A stretch of 64,000 bases of DNA from Sistotremastrum niveocremeum HHB9708 (GCA_001630475.1 KV419421.1:70916-134915), one strand, 5' to 3'. Counted from the stretch's first letter, positions 1-11,866 are shown. The notes: generated from the letters alone by a model not told the origin. Translations and numbers: made by a program.

Positions 1-470
1 CATACTATCCCGAATGAATACTTTCTAATGTCCTCGTCTATCACTCGACCCTGTATGGCGACTAGCTCGCGTCTGCGTCCAATTGCATTCATCGTGCTAT
101 AACTGTCATTCTGCTCGACTGTGTCTATTTCATTTGAGACCATGTTCTTGCAAACGGTGTCATCTCTCATCGTCAGATCACCTCTGGTCCGCTGCTCCCA
201 GGCAGTCATCGGACGAGAACAGGTACCAACTCCTCGAGGTATGTTCTGAAACCACGATTGCACTGTATATTGCCTAACTGAGATCATAGCGTGTATCAAG
301 GAAAATTCTCGACGCCTGATCGTGAAGCTCTCCTGAACTTGAAGGCGTTTGGAAGATCAGCTGAAATCAAGCTGAAAGTAGAATCTTGGGCGGCGTTCCG
401 GAAAATTGCGCAATTCCGAGGCATTGATTCGAAAGAAGTTGGCGTGTCCGTGAAGAATAAACGCTATTAG
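1..470 (+). CDS. 3' end of an unidentified gene (partial)
   Basis: Only the last two exons can be read. One is at 177-238, after a 'cgtcag' acceptor. The other is at 290-470, after 'gatcatag' and before a TAG stop. The intron 239-289 starts with GTATGT. The two exons join in phase and give 80 residues ending in VKNKRY. The tail is lysine-rich and charged, with the stretch ALLNLKAFGRSAEIKLK, and resembles no family I recognise. The gene continues off the left edge, so function and start cannot be stated. The call rests on splice signals and an open frame, not on homology. Confidence 0.4.
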
Positions 471-1390
471 AAATCAGTTGCATCGATGTCTAGCGGCTAG
501 CCTGGATTTTATCGCAATGTCTCGCGCTTTCTTCTCTTCCACGACCCGAGAGTGATTGCACGCTTATTCCTTGCTCTCGTCTCGCCCAAATCGCTGTCGC
601 ATCGCCATGGACTATTTCTTCCATACAATCTACGTCGAAGACATTGTTCTCTCCTGATCGACATCAACGCCATGACAGCGGTTCCCGTCCCTTGCCTTTT
701 CCAAGAATATAGCAAACCGCTTCCTCCACAAATGATCATATTATTCATAACCCTCAACCTATGGATCCGACCTACTTGATTCTCGTTTTCGTGCCTCCCT
801 GCATCATCCGCTCATATGAGCACTTGATCTCGGAACCGCACGCAAGCGTGTACGAACGCCTTTTCTTGATCCAGGGATCTGTCAATGCTGTCCTCCGATG
901 CCTTCTGGATATCTATTGTCCTTTGAGCTCAATGGCGAGCGCCAGAATTTCTTCGATGATATGATGTCGACCTTTTTGACAGTGTCACCTCACGTTCATC
1001 ATGTGGTAATGTTCTCGATCACGACTTCTCCTATATTCTTCTTTTGTGCCACTCCCTTCTCGTCAAATGTAATATTTGGGGTCCTCTCTGTTCTTCGCTT
1101 TTCAGAGATTTCTACAGTGCACTCTCTGCGTAAATCGGCGATAATATTTGATATTTTAGGCTTCAAGTATCAATACTCTTGCGTGATCCTAGCCTCTCGT
1201 TACAAATGATCTGTAATTTATCTTTTTGATACGTTCCACCCACACAGTAGAGAGGTGACGAGGCTCCGACGTCCGAGAGCGCGACTCCGACGCGTCTTCC
1301 CTGCCACCACCGCGACACTGCGAGCCAAGCTGCGAGCCTCTGTCAGTTTCCCATCCGCACGCTTCGAACGAACACCAACGAACCGTCGAT
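471..1390. other. Intergenic stretch with no clear gene
   Basis: Several short open frames lie here on both strands. None joins across splice sites into a convincing protein or shows a known motif. The last 150 bases probably hold the promoter and leader of the F-box-like gene that starts at 1391. Confidence 0.4.
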
Positions 1391-2940
1391 ATGTCTTTTG
1401 ACCATCTGGCTGTTGAACTTGTGGAGGAAATACTCGAACTCTATGTATCTAAACCCCGGGATCCAAAATTGAAACCGTCGCTTTACGATTTTGACAGGAT
1501 GCGAGCGGTGATGAGATTGACTTTAGTGTGCGTTTCTCACCCATCTCATGTCCTTCATTCTGTGCTGAATGTTTCTGAATGTTTAGTAATAAAAGAATAC
1601 GACAAATAGTACTCTCTCGTCCAGCCTTCTGGCGAGTCATCTACCTGCACGCTCCAATGCCCATCGTCGAGATGTTCTTCGAACGAGCCCTCAAAAAGAA
1701 CATTGACCTCTCTCTCGACCAAATTTATCAATGCTGCGAAAATCTCTGCAAAAATAGCACCCCCGCCGACCAAATAGCACAACGAGCCAGCTTTATCCAG
1801 TCAAACATGTCCGCATTCCAACACCTCACCCTGCTGCCAATCAAATTAAACAACATTGATTACTGGAAGACACTTTCTGTCGCGCTCCAGACTCCCGCCC
1901 CAAATCTGCGATCCATCGATATCCGATTCTCCCAAGACATGCAATGCCCGAATCTTTTTGATCAGAATGCCCCTAAACTCCGTACCGCTCATCTCCTCAC
2001 GAAAGAAGATTGGAATCTGGACGCTTTCAAATCACTCACCACAGTCAGCGTATACATCGATCAGGATACGTGCCAGGGGATGATATCGACTCTTGAATCC
2101 ATGGAGGGACTGCAAGGCATCACTTTGATCCGTCGGGACACAATCCTTCATGGTCCTCTGCAGCCTCTAGAACATCCTGCGCATGCGATATTCACCTCAT
2201 GTCGTCGATTTGAGGTTCAGAAGATGGACTCTGACTGGGTGCTTACGCTCCTGTCAGCCATCCAACTCCCTGCCTTGACGGAACTTTATATTCATGAAAC
2301 AGCGAATCTCGCAAACCTGGATGGGGAAACAACCCTGCCATTGGAACTCATCCTGTCTTTCTCACGCGCACTTACTTCTCTTCACAACCCCCACCATCTC
2401 CCTACCTCAATATCCATTGCAATTGATTATAGGAACCTGAAGATCACAACAAACGGCACTCCCAGCATTTGCTACGAAAGCCGCTTTCCTCCGCACTGGA
2501 CGTACTTTGGGCCTGAAAATTCTCTTGTCCTCGATGCCGTCTCAAACGTCTGCACCACCTTGTCGACAATCCCAAATGTTGCAGTACGCGAACTCACCAT
2601 TCTCTATGACATGAGTTTCGTCCGGGATGACATGTCCACCTTGAGTTCCATGAATGCTGCAGTCCTTCTACGCAGAATCATAGCAGCCTATCCCCTCATC
2701 ACACGGCTAACGCTCCGTGCTGACGTGGATGAGGCCATTCATGTCCTTTGCGCCGAACCGCACCTTCTACCATCGCACACTCGTCTCGAAATTTGCACAC
2801 TCGTCGTCCCGGAATCGCCCCGCGCTACGCATCTCTTCCAAAACCTCCTTCACCTCGAAGCCCTTACAGGATGTGCAATAGACGTTCTGCCCCGCACTTC
2901 GTCAGCTCCGATTGGCCGACAGTTTCCAGAGTCTCACTAG
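1391..2940 (+). CDS. F-box-like protein with leucine-rich C-terminal region (496 aa)
   Basis: Exons 1391-1527 and 1587-2940; the 59-bp intron is GTGCGT...TTTAG, phase 2. The N-terminus MSFDHLAVELVEEILELYV fits the first half of an F-box. The second half follows the intron (QIVLSRPAFWRVIYL). The rest is a run of leucine-rich segments without exact periodicity, including the family signature ALQTPAPNLRS. F-box proteins usually bind Skp1 in SCF ubiquitin ligases and use the C-terminal repeat to hold a substrate; that role is inferred here. The start is the first ATG in frame and keeps the F-box whole. The gene converges on the next F-box-like gene. Its partner is unknown. Confidence 0.8.
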
Positions 2941-3489
2941 CCCTCCGAGTCGTTCGACTGCATTTAGTTCTTCTTCCTACTCCGATTATCAGCACTTCTC
3001 CTTATTCAAGCATCCTGAAACTCTCGCCTTTGCCATCATTAGTGTAGTACTGTACCTCGCATTGTCCCATTCATGTATATCTCATCCGAATTGCCAATCA
3101 TCCATCTGTAATGCAGCCATGTACTCTACTCTAGCTAGTTCCTCGTGTGTTCGTCTTCTCTACTCGTATCTCGTGTTTGACTCACTGCTCGTCTCTACCT
3201 GCGTAGAATATCAACCATCAAACGAAGTTCACGTAAGACCGATGCATGAGACCTTGAACAAACGGAATCCATTACAAGCACGTACAATGTACGACTGGAA
3301 TACACAATCCGTAACATGACACAGCGAGACATTGAGACCATTACAATAAAGTGGCGTGCAACTGACGAGTACACAGGATATGACCAAAGAAAGAGTGAAA
3401 CACGGAGAAGCGACGACTGCAGAGAAAGGTCTTTGGTAAGCGGAAGAAAAATCAATTCGAGAGCTGAGAGCGATTGACTGGGTTTCGAA
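2941..3489. other. 3' intergenic region between convergent genes
   Basis: This 549-bp stretch separates the 3' ends of two convergent F-box-like genes. It is pyrimidine-rich on the plus strand. It shows no coding signal beyond short chance frames and probably holds both 3' UTRs. Confidence 0.5.
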
Positions 3490-4981
3490 CTAAGAGTTCA
3501 CAACTTGTACTTCACATTCTCGCGCGGCTTCGATAAGCGTGACGTTTTCCGCAAGCTGCTGCCTTTCCTCAATGGCCATGGGATCGCCGTATCCCCAGTC
3601 AGTCTTGATCTTGATGCGTGAGCAGATTGGTAGAAGATGTTGATCGACTCGAATGATTACCGTAGCTGGACCTACGCGACCAGAGAGGTCGAGGTTGACG
3701 ATATGATGGTACGTTTCGAAAAGTTCGCGAAAGAAGAGAGTTGGATCGATCGATGATAACGCGGTGTTTTGCCCGTGGCTTGGGTGAATGTTATAGCGAA
3801 TGACGAGATCTGTGGGTTGCACGCCGAGCGTGCTTAAGAGGCATGTACACATATCGATAAGGGTGGGAAGAACGCATTCGTTGTCCGGCGCTTCGAGCAG
3901 CTGGTCCATGCCAGTCCCTATCCAACTACTAGTATACGTGATCGAGGGCGTTCCATTTGTCTTGATGATGACACGACTCAGATAAACGGCAATGAACAAG
4001 GAAGTGGGAGGAATCCATGTTTCGGACGGGGCAGCGAGGGTACGTGGAATTGATGCTCGGACGATTTCGGTAGGTACTTCGGTGTGTAGGTTTCGGGTAT
4101 AGAGAGTTTCGTTGATTGTGAGTTTCTCGAGAATGGGAAGTCGGACGCTGTCGAGGATGTATTGGGCGGTCGACGCGGTCAACTGTTTGATCTCGAACCG
4201 ACGGCAAGAGGGGAGAACGATGGACCCGGGGATACTCGGGGGCGGGATGTCGACGTCGTCGCGCCTGTCCTGCCAGTTGGCGCCAGTTAGCGTGATGGCC
4301 TCCGCGTTGCGCATATATTGTAGTTGGAAGACGTTTTTTCGGAGATTTTCCTGGGAGATATGTAGAGTGAGGGTCGTGACGGACCGGAGTGGCTCGAGCT
4401 TCCATGGAAGACGAGAGAGAATTTTGGCGGTCTGCAAGCTGGGCGCTTGACCAGAAAAAAAAGTCATGCTCGAAGGGTATTCCTGCTGCACAAAGTTGAC
4501 GGCGAGGGAGCGAAGATTGGGGGCTGGTGTCTCGAACGCGCCGATGAGTTTTTTGAAGGCCACCGTGCTGCGGACACGCAGGTCGAAGTGCTCGACGGCG
4601 TTCATGTTGGAACGTATGAAAGCGATCCATTGCTCGGCCTCGGACGTTGAGGCAGCGTGGGGCTTCCTAGTGTCAAGATAGAGGCGGATTTTGTGCCCCT
4701 CAGCGCGTTGAAAGAAGAGGTTTGAGATGTCGGGGTGAAGGTGAAGGTGGATCGTACTCCAGAGAGCGGGACGATCAAGCATCAGGTTTCGAGTCCGGCG
4801 GTGACTAGCAGTCCAAGGTGATCAGCGAAAGCGATCCGAATGTGAGCTCGTCGTCGTCGACTCACATTTGAGTCATGCGTATGAGAGCTTCGGCCCTCTT
4901 TTTAGCACTTTCCCTACGCAGGATTCGAACGTATTCATTGATAATCTGGACCAACAATTCTGTTGGCAAGAGGTCGAGCAT
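3490..4981 (-). CDS. F-box-like protein, duplicate of the gene at 26222 (476 aa)
   Basis: Exons, transcribed right to left, are 4866-4981 and 3490-4804, with a GTGAGT...CTAG intron in phase 2. The protein starts MLDLLPTELLVQIINEYV and continues after the intron with NLMLDRPALWSTIHLHL, completing an F-box-like motif. The 116-nt first exon has exactly the same length and phase as in the gene at 26222. The two proteins stay collinear to near the end, for example RSTVAFKKLIGAFETPAPN in both. The C-terminal region is leucine-rich with no enzymatic motif. It shares a compact divergent promoter with the gene at 5518. Adaptor function in an SCF complex is inferred from family knowledge. Confidence 0.82.
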
Positions 4982-5517
4982 GATCCCAGAAGAAAGTATG
5001 AGAGCTGAGTGTGGAGGCAAGAAATAGAAACGTCCAAAGATGGTGATGGACGTAAGAGAGAAGGGATGGCATTTCCGACCTGCAACGTAGCTGCAACTGC
5101 AATCGTTCTAGCCACCAGCACACATTTTGCTCACCGGCCGCATGCGTCAAAGGTTCTGAAAATTCTCGCGAAAATCTGACTCCTCTTCGTTGACAGTACT
5201 ATCGATGGCTGGCCTATTGGCTTGGATAATAGAGGTCATGTACAATTGCAGAAAATGAGCAGGCGGCGAGGCTCGAACGCGGATCCATAATTTGAGACCA
5301 GTGTCATCGACGACTGACAGGACTTGTGCTTCGGAACCAAACAGGAAAACCTTCCCACGAACGCGTCAGAAAATGACGTAAGCTGACCCACGTGATCGTG
5401 TCTTCCACGTGATAGTCCGGATTCGTTCTCCTCGCTTTGCTCCTTCGTCCCCACCTTCGTCTTCGTCCTCTCGCAACCCGTCGCAGTCGAATCGAAACCA
5501 CACCTAAGCCCTTCCAG
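4982..5517. promoter_or_regulatory. Bidirectional promoter with two CACGTG sites, duplicated elsewhere
   Basis: This 536-bp interval lies between two divergent F-box-like genes (start codons at 4981 minus and 5518 plus). It contains palindromic CACGTG at 5388-5393 and 5405-5410, the core site bound by fungal bHLH factors. The part from about 5235 to 5517 is repeated, in the opposite orientation, at about 25690-25960 upstream of the paralogue at 26222. Both CACGTG sites are kept there at 25780 and 25797. Regulatory function is inferred from position and from conservation between the two copies. Confidence 0.55.
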
Positions 5518-7382
5518 ATGTCTGTCGATGGTTATGGACTTCGAACACGCGCGATAGACCAGGATATACGGGATTTGATCACCCAGCTGAAGGCCAAATA
5601 TGCCCTCAAAAAGTAAGCGACTCTTGTTCAAGTTTTCTTGTTCTGTGCTGACGGAGATCTAAGTCAACTACTCCCCCCAACGCTAGATATTCACTTCATC
5701 CACGATGCTGACTTCCCTTATGTTCAAGATGGTCTCAAAGACATCCGGGAGTGGGGGCGGGAGCTTGCAGCTATCGATTCCGAAGCCAAAAGACATTATG
5801 GAGGATACCTAAACAAGGGATCCAACCTCTGCCGATTGCCCGAGGAAGTCCAAGTCAAGATCATGTCGATGTGCCTTAGGAACATAGATGAAACTTTATC
5901 TGGTCAAGAAAACCCCACGACGAAGCTCTTGAACTCGCTGCTCGAGGATCGCCTTCTCATCACACACATGTCGGTTCATTGTTGGGATGGTTCTCTACGC
6001 TGCTGACACTGACCGCTCCTAATAGCTGCTCGCCATGGCGAAAACTGTCCTCGCGGACACCCAGCATCTGGAATGAAATATGTCTTCTCTGGCACCCAGA
6101 GGCAATCGAGATGTTCGAGACTCGATCGGGCGCTCAACTACTCTCAGTCACTCTGCCTCAAACGCGTTCCACCCATTTCTCTCCGTCTGAGCCGATCCTC
6201 TCCTCTTGGACCCAGTTCCTGACAACGAATCTCCCTCGGATACGTCACCTGGACATGGAATTCTTTCTAGCTTCTTCCCGAAAGACCACGCCGCTGGTTC
6301 CCCTCTATCAGAAGTTATTGGTTGAAGTGAACGAGCACCCAGCGCCGCAGCTTGAAACGTTTAGCTTAATCAATTCTCACCAGCATCCCCACATTGAATG
6401 CACCGCCGCTGGCTTGTTCTACAAGCATGCTCCTCACCTACGGAAAATCCATCTAGAAGGCTGCACGTCGTACAAAGGTTTCGATCCTTCTGAATTCGAA
6501 TCGCTGGTGTCTCTCAGCATACAGGCCACATCCGCAAACTCGTTCTCGAAAATCACGGATGTCAAAAACATTCTTTCCCATGCCCTTCGACTCATCGATT
6601 TCACCTTTGACGGTCGTGGAGTCGATATTCAGGAGTATTGCGAACCACTGCCCTTAACCGAAATCACCAAGGAAATCAAGCTGTCCAACTGCGTCACCAT
6701 TACCATTCATGCCTTATTCTCAGATCAAATTGCGTTCTTATTCTCCGCGATATCTTTCCCATCATTACGACATCTTACGATCAACGCGACACATCGACCG
6801 GTACTGAAAGATGGTTTCGAAATCCAATTCAATATTTTCTCATACCTTCCTACGACATTCAAAGCTGCTTTCACCGATGCTCTCGATCTAGCCATTGAGC
6901 TCCAAGATACTCGAATCGCCATTGAAACCAAAACGCCGACCGATTACAGTCTTCATTTTAGCGAGGAGAGGTCTCCGGAGCCCCGTCCTCTGCCTTGGAA
7001 GCGAGCTTGGGCTACGCATATACTATCCGCACCCGCTCAACAGCTCAACATTGCACCTACTCATCTCAAAATTTCAGCTACCGGGAACCAAGCAACTCGA
7101 CTCGAAATATTCTCGATGGTGACTTGGATCAACATCCTTCGTACTCTCCCTGCTCTCACGCGCATAACCTTCGACCCCACTGCCCCCATGCCTTTTCCTT
7201 CGCTCATGGTCGCTTTGACTGATCCGATCACAGTGTGTCCCGGTTTGGCATACCTGCATATGACGTCTCGGGCAGATCGGAGAGAGAAGAGCGAATTACA
7301 CGAGCTGCTTCGAACACGGAAAACGATTACTCTCAGTACTGATACCGGCCGTACCGCCACTGGCTCCAACTCTAATTCTTGA
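5518..7382 (+). CDS. F-box-like protein with long N-terminal extension (585 aa)
   Basis: Exons 5518-5612, 5664-5969 and 6026-7382; both introns are GT-AG and phase 2. The ATG at 5518 is preferred over 5638 because the 51-bp intron 5613-5663 (GTAAGC...CTAAG) joins the exons in frame. The N-terminus has a charged helix-like part (RAIDQDIRDLITQLKAKYAL) before the F-box-like LCRLPEEVQVKIMSMCL at about residues 88-104. The box finishes after intron 2 with SPWRKLSSRTPSIWNEI. The C-terminal two thirds are leucine-rich, ending in a Thr/Ser/Asn tail. It is longer and more distant than the other family members here, and nearer to the decayed gene at about 25.3 kb. Confidence 0.8.
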
Positions 7383-7780
7383 GACGACAAGATTCTTAAT
7401 CAGGTCGGTACTTTTGACTGCCGCTTTGGATCAGACCATGACACGGTTCTCACTCAGGGCGCTCCCTCGATCAATTAAATCAAAGCTTGATGTAGACATT
7501 CAACTTCAACGAAATTCTTTAGCAGCACTTTTTATACTGTATTTCTATGGTCTAGTAGCTTTCACATTCTGTCTGTCGATTCACCTCGTTTCGCATTTGC
7601 CAAATCAAATTCAATCGTTTGTAAGCTTGATGCAGACGTGACTTTGAATTCAATGATTTATTAGTTCGACGCTATGTTTACAGTTGTCATACGATATCAA
7701 GCCAGTCAGCTGGCGAAGATGTGAATAAGGAGGAAAATTAATGATGGGTATGGATATCGTAGTCGTATCCGTGTTGGACA
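7383..7780. other. 3' flank of F-box-like gene; nothing else seen
   Basis: AT-rich sequence following the stop codon at 7382. A 75-codon open frame at 7414-7641 has no splice context or recognisable features and is not called. The stretch ends where the terminal repeat of the foldback element begins. Confidence 0.4.
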
Positions 7781-9734
7781 GAAAGAACCTCAAAAATTCA
7801 GATTAGCGGACGATGAGATGAATAGCAGATGGTACTCGCCGAAAGGATGATATCCATCGTCTGTTCCAAGTAAATGGAGAAGACGATGGCAAGCGGGACT
7901 CCCAAGATGATCATGAGACCATAATGCACCAACGGAAGCGAAACCGAGCACTCATGAATCTCTCCACAGCTGGACGTGCGCAAAAGGAAGCAAGCTTCAA
8001 TCGAGCACATTGAGGCCTGGTGATTAAACACCCAGGGGCCCCGCTGTGGATTTCGTGGAGAACGGCGAGACCTGCACTGCAAGCAGGCAGGTGAGTGCGG
8101 TGGGGGGAAGGAGGAGAGGATCCCAAGGTGGTCGCCACTGGTGACCCAGAGACAGCCACACCCAGCGTCTTGAAGCTTTGGCACTCGCCTGTGGTCGCAC
8201 TCGACGACGACAGGAGTCTTGAGAGATACAGCGGCAGCCAGTCCGAGCACTCATTGATCTCTCCCAGCTGGACGTGCGCGAAAGAAGCAAGCTTCAATCG
8301 AACACATAGCGTCTTGGTTACTAGGTACCCAAGGGCCCCGCTGGGATTTCGTCGAGACGACGGCGAGACCTGCTCTCAAGCTTGCCTGCAAGCAGGCATT
8401 GCAAGAGGGCAGGTGAGTGCGGAAGGAGGGATGGGGAGCGGAGACCAAAAAATGGCGAGATGATATGGAAAATTTGAGAGCTGAGTTTCAAGAAAGAGCA
8501 TGTGAATTGAAGTCCAAAGAATGGTCCAATTGAGGATATCTGAAGAGCAGGATGAATGGGCGTGAGCGCAGAGCAGAGCAGCAGTGTTGTAGTCGTCGTT
8601 GCCAGAGAGTGAGCGGCAACGGCGGGCGTCTAATAGAACATCGGCGTTGCTTTCGGAGCCGGTGCCGAAGTTCCCAGCTCGGAGCCGGTAGCNNNNNNNN
8701 NNNNNNNNNNNNNNNNNNNNNNNNNNNNNNNNNNNNNNNNNNNNNNNNNNNNNNNNNNNNNNNNNNNNNNNNNNNNNNNNNNNNNNNNNNNNNNNNNNNN
8801 NNNNNNNNNNNNNNNNNNNNNNNNNNNGCTACCGGCTCCGAGCTGGGAACTTCGGCACCGGCTCCGAAAGCAACGCCGATGTTCTATTAGACGCCCGCCG
8901 TTGCCGCTCACTCTCTGGCAACGACGACTACAACACTGCTGCTCTGCTCTGCGCTCACGCCCATTCATCCTGCTCTTCAGATATCCTCAATTGGACCATT
9001 CTTTGGACTTCAATTCACATGCTCTTTCTTGAAACTCAGCTCTCAAATTTTCCATATCATCTCGCCATTTTTTGGTCTCCGCTCCCCATCCCTCCTTCCG
9101 CACTCACCTGCCCTCTTGCAATGCCTGCTTGCAGGCAAGCTTGAGAGCAGGTCTCGCCGTCGTCTCGACGAAATCCCAGCGGGGCCCTTGGGTACCTAGT
9201 AACCAAGACGCTATGTGTTCGATTGAAGCTTGCTTCTTTCGCGCACGTCCAGCTGGGAGAGATCAATGAGTGCTCGGACTGGCTGCCGCTGTATCTCTCA
9301 AGACTCCTGTCGTCGTCGAGTGCGACCACAGGCGAGTGCCAAAGCTTCAAGACGCTGGGTGTGGCTGTCTCTGGGTCACCAGTGGCGACCACCTTGGGAT
9401 CCTCTCCTCCTTCCCCCCACCGCACTCACCTGCCTGCTTGCAGTGCAGGTCTCGCCGTTCTCCACGAAATCCACAGCGGGGCCCCTGGGTGTTTAATCAC
9501 CAGGCCTCAATGTGCTCGATTGAAGCTTGCTTCCTTTTGCGCACGTCCAGCTGTGGAGAGATTCATGAGTGCTCGGTTTCGCTTCCGTTGGTGCATTATG
9601 GTCTCATGATCATCTTGGGAGTCCCGCTTGCCATCGTCTTCTCCATTTACTTGGAACAGACGATGGAGATTATCCTTTCGGCAAGTACCACCTGCTATTT
9701 GACTTATCCATTTCTAACTTGCAATTTGAGGACC
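7781..9734. mobile_element. Foldback (long inverted-repeat) element, copy 1
   Basis: Two arms, about 7781-8692 and 8828-9734, are reverse complements and meet at a gap of Ns. They are essentially identical from the gap out to about 7855 and 9665; outside that they drift. The outer ends carry an imperfect terminal repeat with core GAACCTCAAAAATTCAGATT. Each arm contains two diverged copies of a ~190-bp unit (GAGCACTCATTGATCTCTCC up to GGCAGGTGAGTGCGG). A second element of the same build lies at 22277-24265 with different flanks, so this is a repeated element rather than a one-off artefact. No transposase is visible, so it is probably non-autonomous. The strand-symmetric open frames inside it are products of the palindrome. 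Confidence 0.7.
8693..8827. other. Assembly gap at palindrome apex (135 Ns)
   Basis: Run of Ns flanked by exactly complementary sequence (GAGCCGGTAGC on the left, GCTACCGGCTC on the right). The flank holds repeated CGGAGCCGGT motifs, which suggests a GC-rich minisatellite at the hairpin tip. The gap size may be arbitrary. Confidence 0.9.
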
Positions 9735-10171
9735 TCCGTCCTTGTTTATGCTTTGCCTTCTGTACCCAAACCAACACCACCACCGAATCACCAGTTGGCG
9801 AAGATGAAGCATCACCTATTTAGATTCCGTGACCCGGGGTATTCACGACTCTCCGCTCTGCAAGCTGGTAGGTGCTCGAAGAAGCGAGTGGTATGGTCCC
9901 TCTATGTCGTTTCTATCGTCAATATTGGTTGATGTTAGACAGCTTCCTCTATTCCCTCTCAATATATCATACTTTATCATCCTACGTTTTACAACTCCTA
10001 AGAACAACATTCTAGTTTCGAGGAGTGATCAGATCGCACAGAATACGACACTAATGCTCGACATCCTCGGTGACCTAAAGATTGGAAGGCGTAAGTAAGG
10101 TCCAAATACACGTCCCGCCTTGAGCGACAACCTACCATGTACGTGCCACAGGATGTCAAATACTTCTCCAC
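9735..10171. other. Intergenic, no supported gene
   Basis: Lies between the foldback element and the 3' end of cdc37. An open frame at 9829-10098 has no recognisable motif. The part next to 10172 is probably the cdc37 3' UTR. Confidence 0.4.
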
Positions 10172-11866
10172 TTAATCTTCAGTCGTATTTCCAACAGGCT
10201 CTCCCGAATCGTTCAAAGAGCTGCCCTCTAGATGATCCTCGGGTTTGCTGGCACTCTGTACGCCCGGTGCCGAAAACCTAAGCATAGCTGAGCTTTGCAA
10301 TTTTTCAACCAATGCCTCCGCTTCCTCGACACTCATATCCGACATAGCTTCGTTCAGTTGATCCAAGCTATGTGCCTGTAAAGCTTCCTGAACCGGAGTG
10401 CTGAGGCTCTGATATATATTCCACTGAGTTTGCAACACCTCTCGGACTTCTTCCACGTCGAGGTCTTCAGTTCCTGGGCCTTCGAGAACCAGGTTCTCCG
10501 GTGGTGGGCCTTCAGGGATGAACCACGCGATATCTGCAGCATCGCTCTCGGGAACGAGTTGAATGGTCTCCTTGTCCGTTGTCGTAGGCTCCGTCTTGAT
10601 TTCTTCCACTCTTTTTACGACGTGGGCGTACGTGTCTTGAACGTCTTTCAAGAAGCCTTGCTCCGCAGGCTGGATGCGCTCGATCATTCTGGGAACCGCC
10701 GGTGAGCATTACAAAACACAACTTGGCCAAAGAAAACGCACTTTTTGAAGAAGGGGCCAATCCCGTTGACGCCCAGCTTCTCGCAATATTGAAGTAACAG
10801 TGCTTGATGAATGCATTGCTTGGCATACTTGGTCTCACCCCTACTTTGAGCAGACCAAGCTTCGACGAAAAGGGCATCGTAGGCGCCCGGAGCCACGATC
10901 GCGTTGTGCTTTTGGAGATATTCGTAGGATTGCTGATACTGCCTGATTGGAATTTTGGCGAAGCCCGCGAGTTCAGGAGTGAGTTCTGGAAGGTCATCGC
11001 CGTCATCATATTGCGTGGTAGGATCGATTTTGGGGATGGATGAGGGATTCAAGACTTCGTATTCTGTCGTCGTCTGCTTCTTCGCGGGTTCTTTGCTGGC
11101 CTTCGGCTTGGCGAGAGTTGGCTCTGAAGCGGGAGATATGTGCTGGACGAGAGCTTCATCTCGAAGATGCATTGAGAGTCACCGGAGAACGTACGTGGGA
11201 GTCCCATCCGTCTTTCAAATCGTCGCTCGTGATGTGTTTCGCTTGCTCCTTCAATTCCGACTCGAGCTCTTTCTCCCTTCTAACCTTGAACTGATCCATC
11301 AACTTAAGGTGCTCCTGAATTCTATCCGCCAGCAGCTCTGGCAGTTTGCGGTCATCGTGAGCGACTTGCATCTTCTTTACTTCTTCGTGGACCTGCATTA
11401 GGACGTCGACAGTCATGGCGTCGTAAGTGGGCTGTCCTTCGGCATCGGTAGGCTTTTGGGGTGATGGATTCCGCTGAAGCCTTTCGACTATCTGGTTGAA
11501 ATAGGGGACCCCTTTCTGTAGAATATCCTGCCGAAATGTAGCAAGTCGGGGGCGAAGAACTTCATGGGTCGTCAGTTCTGCTCTGATTCTCGCGATATTC
11601 TGCTTTCTTTTATCGCGCTCTTGGTGTATAGCCTCCCTTTTCAATCTGTAATATTCGATAATTAGACAATCTCTCCATGAACACGCTCATGGAGGTGCCA
11701 GAAAAATGAGAATACTGACCGAATGAGCATGTTCTTGTCGACATTGGGATGTCCCTCGATATCAGAATCGTCAGAGAGCTGTGAACAATGTCAATATCAG
11801 CATTCGTGTGCGGTCGTGGCTTAATCGTGCCTCGAGTTGATCCCATTTTGAGTAGTTGAGAGGCAT
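10172..11866 (-). CDS. cdc37: Hsp90 co-chaperone Cdc37 (487 aa)
   Basis: Five exons, 5' to 3': 11831-11866, 11720-11778, 11195-11645, 10742-11142 and 10172-10688. Together they give 488 codons including the stop. The N-terminus MPLNYSKWDQLELSDDSD is the conserved Cdc37 start; Ser14 and Ser17 fit the CK2 site known in yeast Cdc37. The middle holds the Hsp90-binding domain, with YCEKLGVNGIGPFFKK and an acidic linker. The C-terminal part (IERIQPAEQGFLKDVQ) is also typical. The protein delivers kinase clients to Hsp90 in the cytosol; that role is family knowledge. Intron 1 (11779-11830, 52 bp) begins GCACGA instead of GT. The exon join there is fixed by the conserved protein sequence. Length is normal for a fungal Cdc37. 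Confidence 0.95.

Noticed and set aside
5250-5300. tRNA-like B-box GTTCGAGCC (also GTTCGACCC near 25935)
   Set aside because: The flanking bases do not pair as a T-stem, and no acceptor or anticodon stem of normal length fits. Its presence in both copies is explained by the promoter duplication.
8552-8968. Mirror-image open frames running through the N gaps
   Set aside because: They occur identically on both strands because the sequence is a palindrome, and part of each is unknown bases. The same holds at 23.0-23.5 kb and 41.3-41.7 kb.
9829-10098. 89-codon open frame beyond foldback element 1
   Set aside because: No recognisable domain and it ends against the cdc37 3' flank; not conserved next to element 2.
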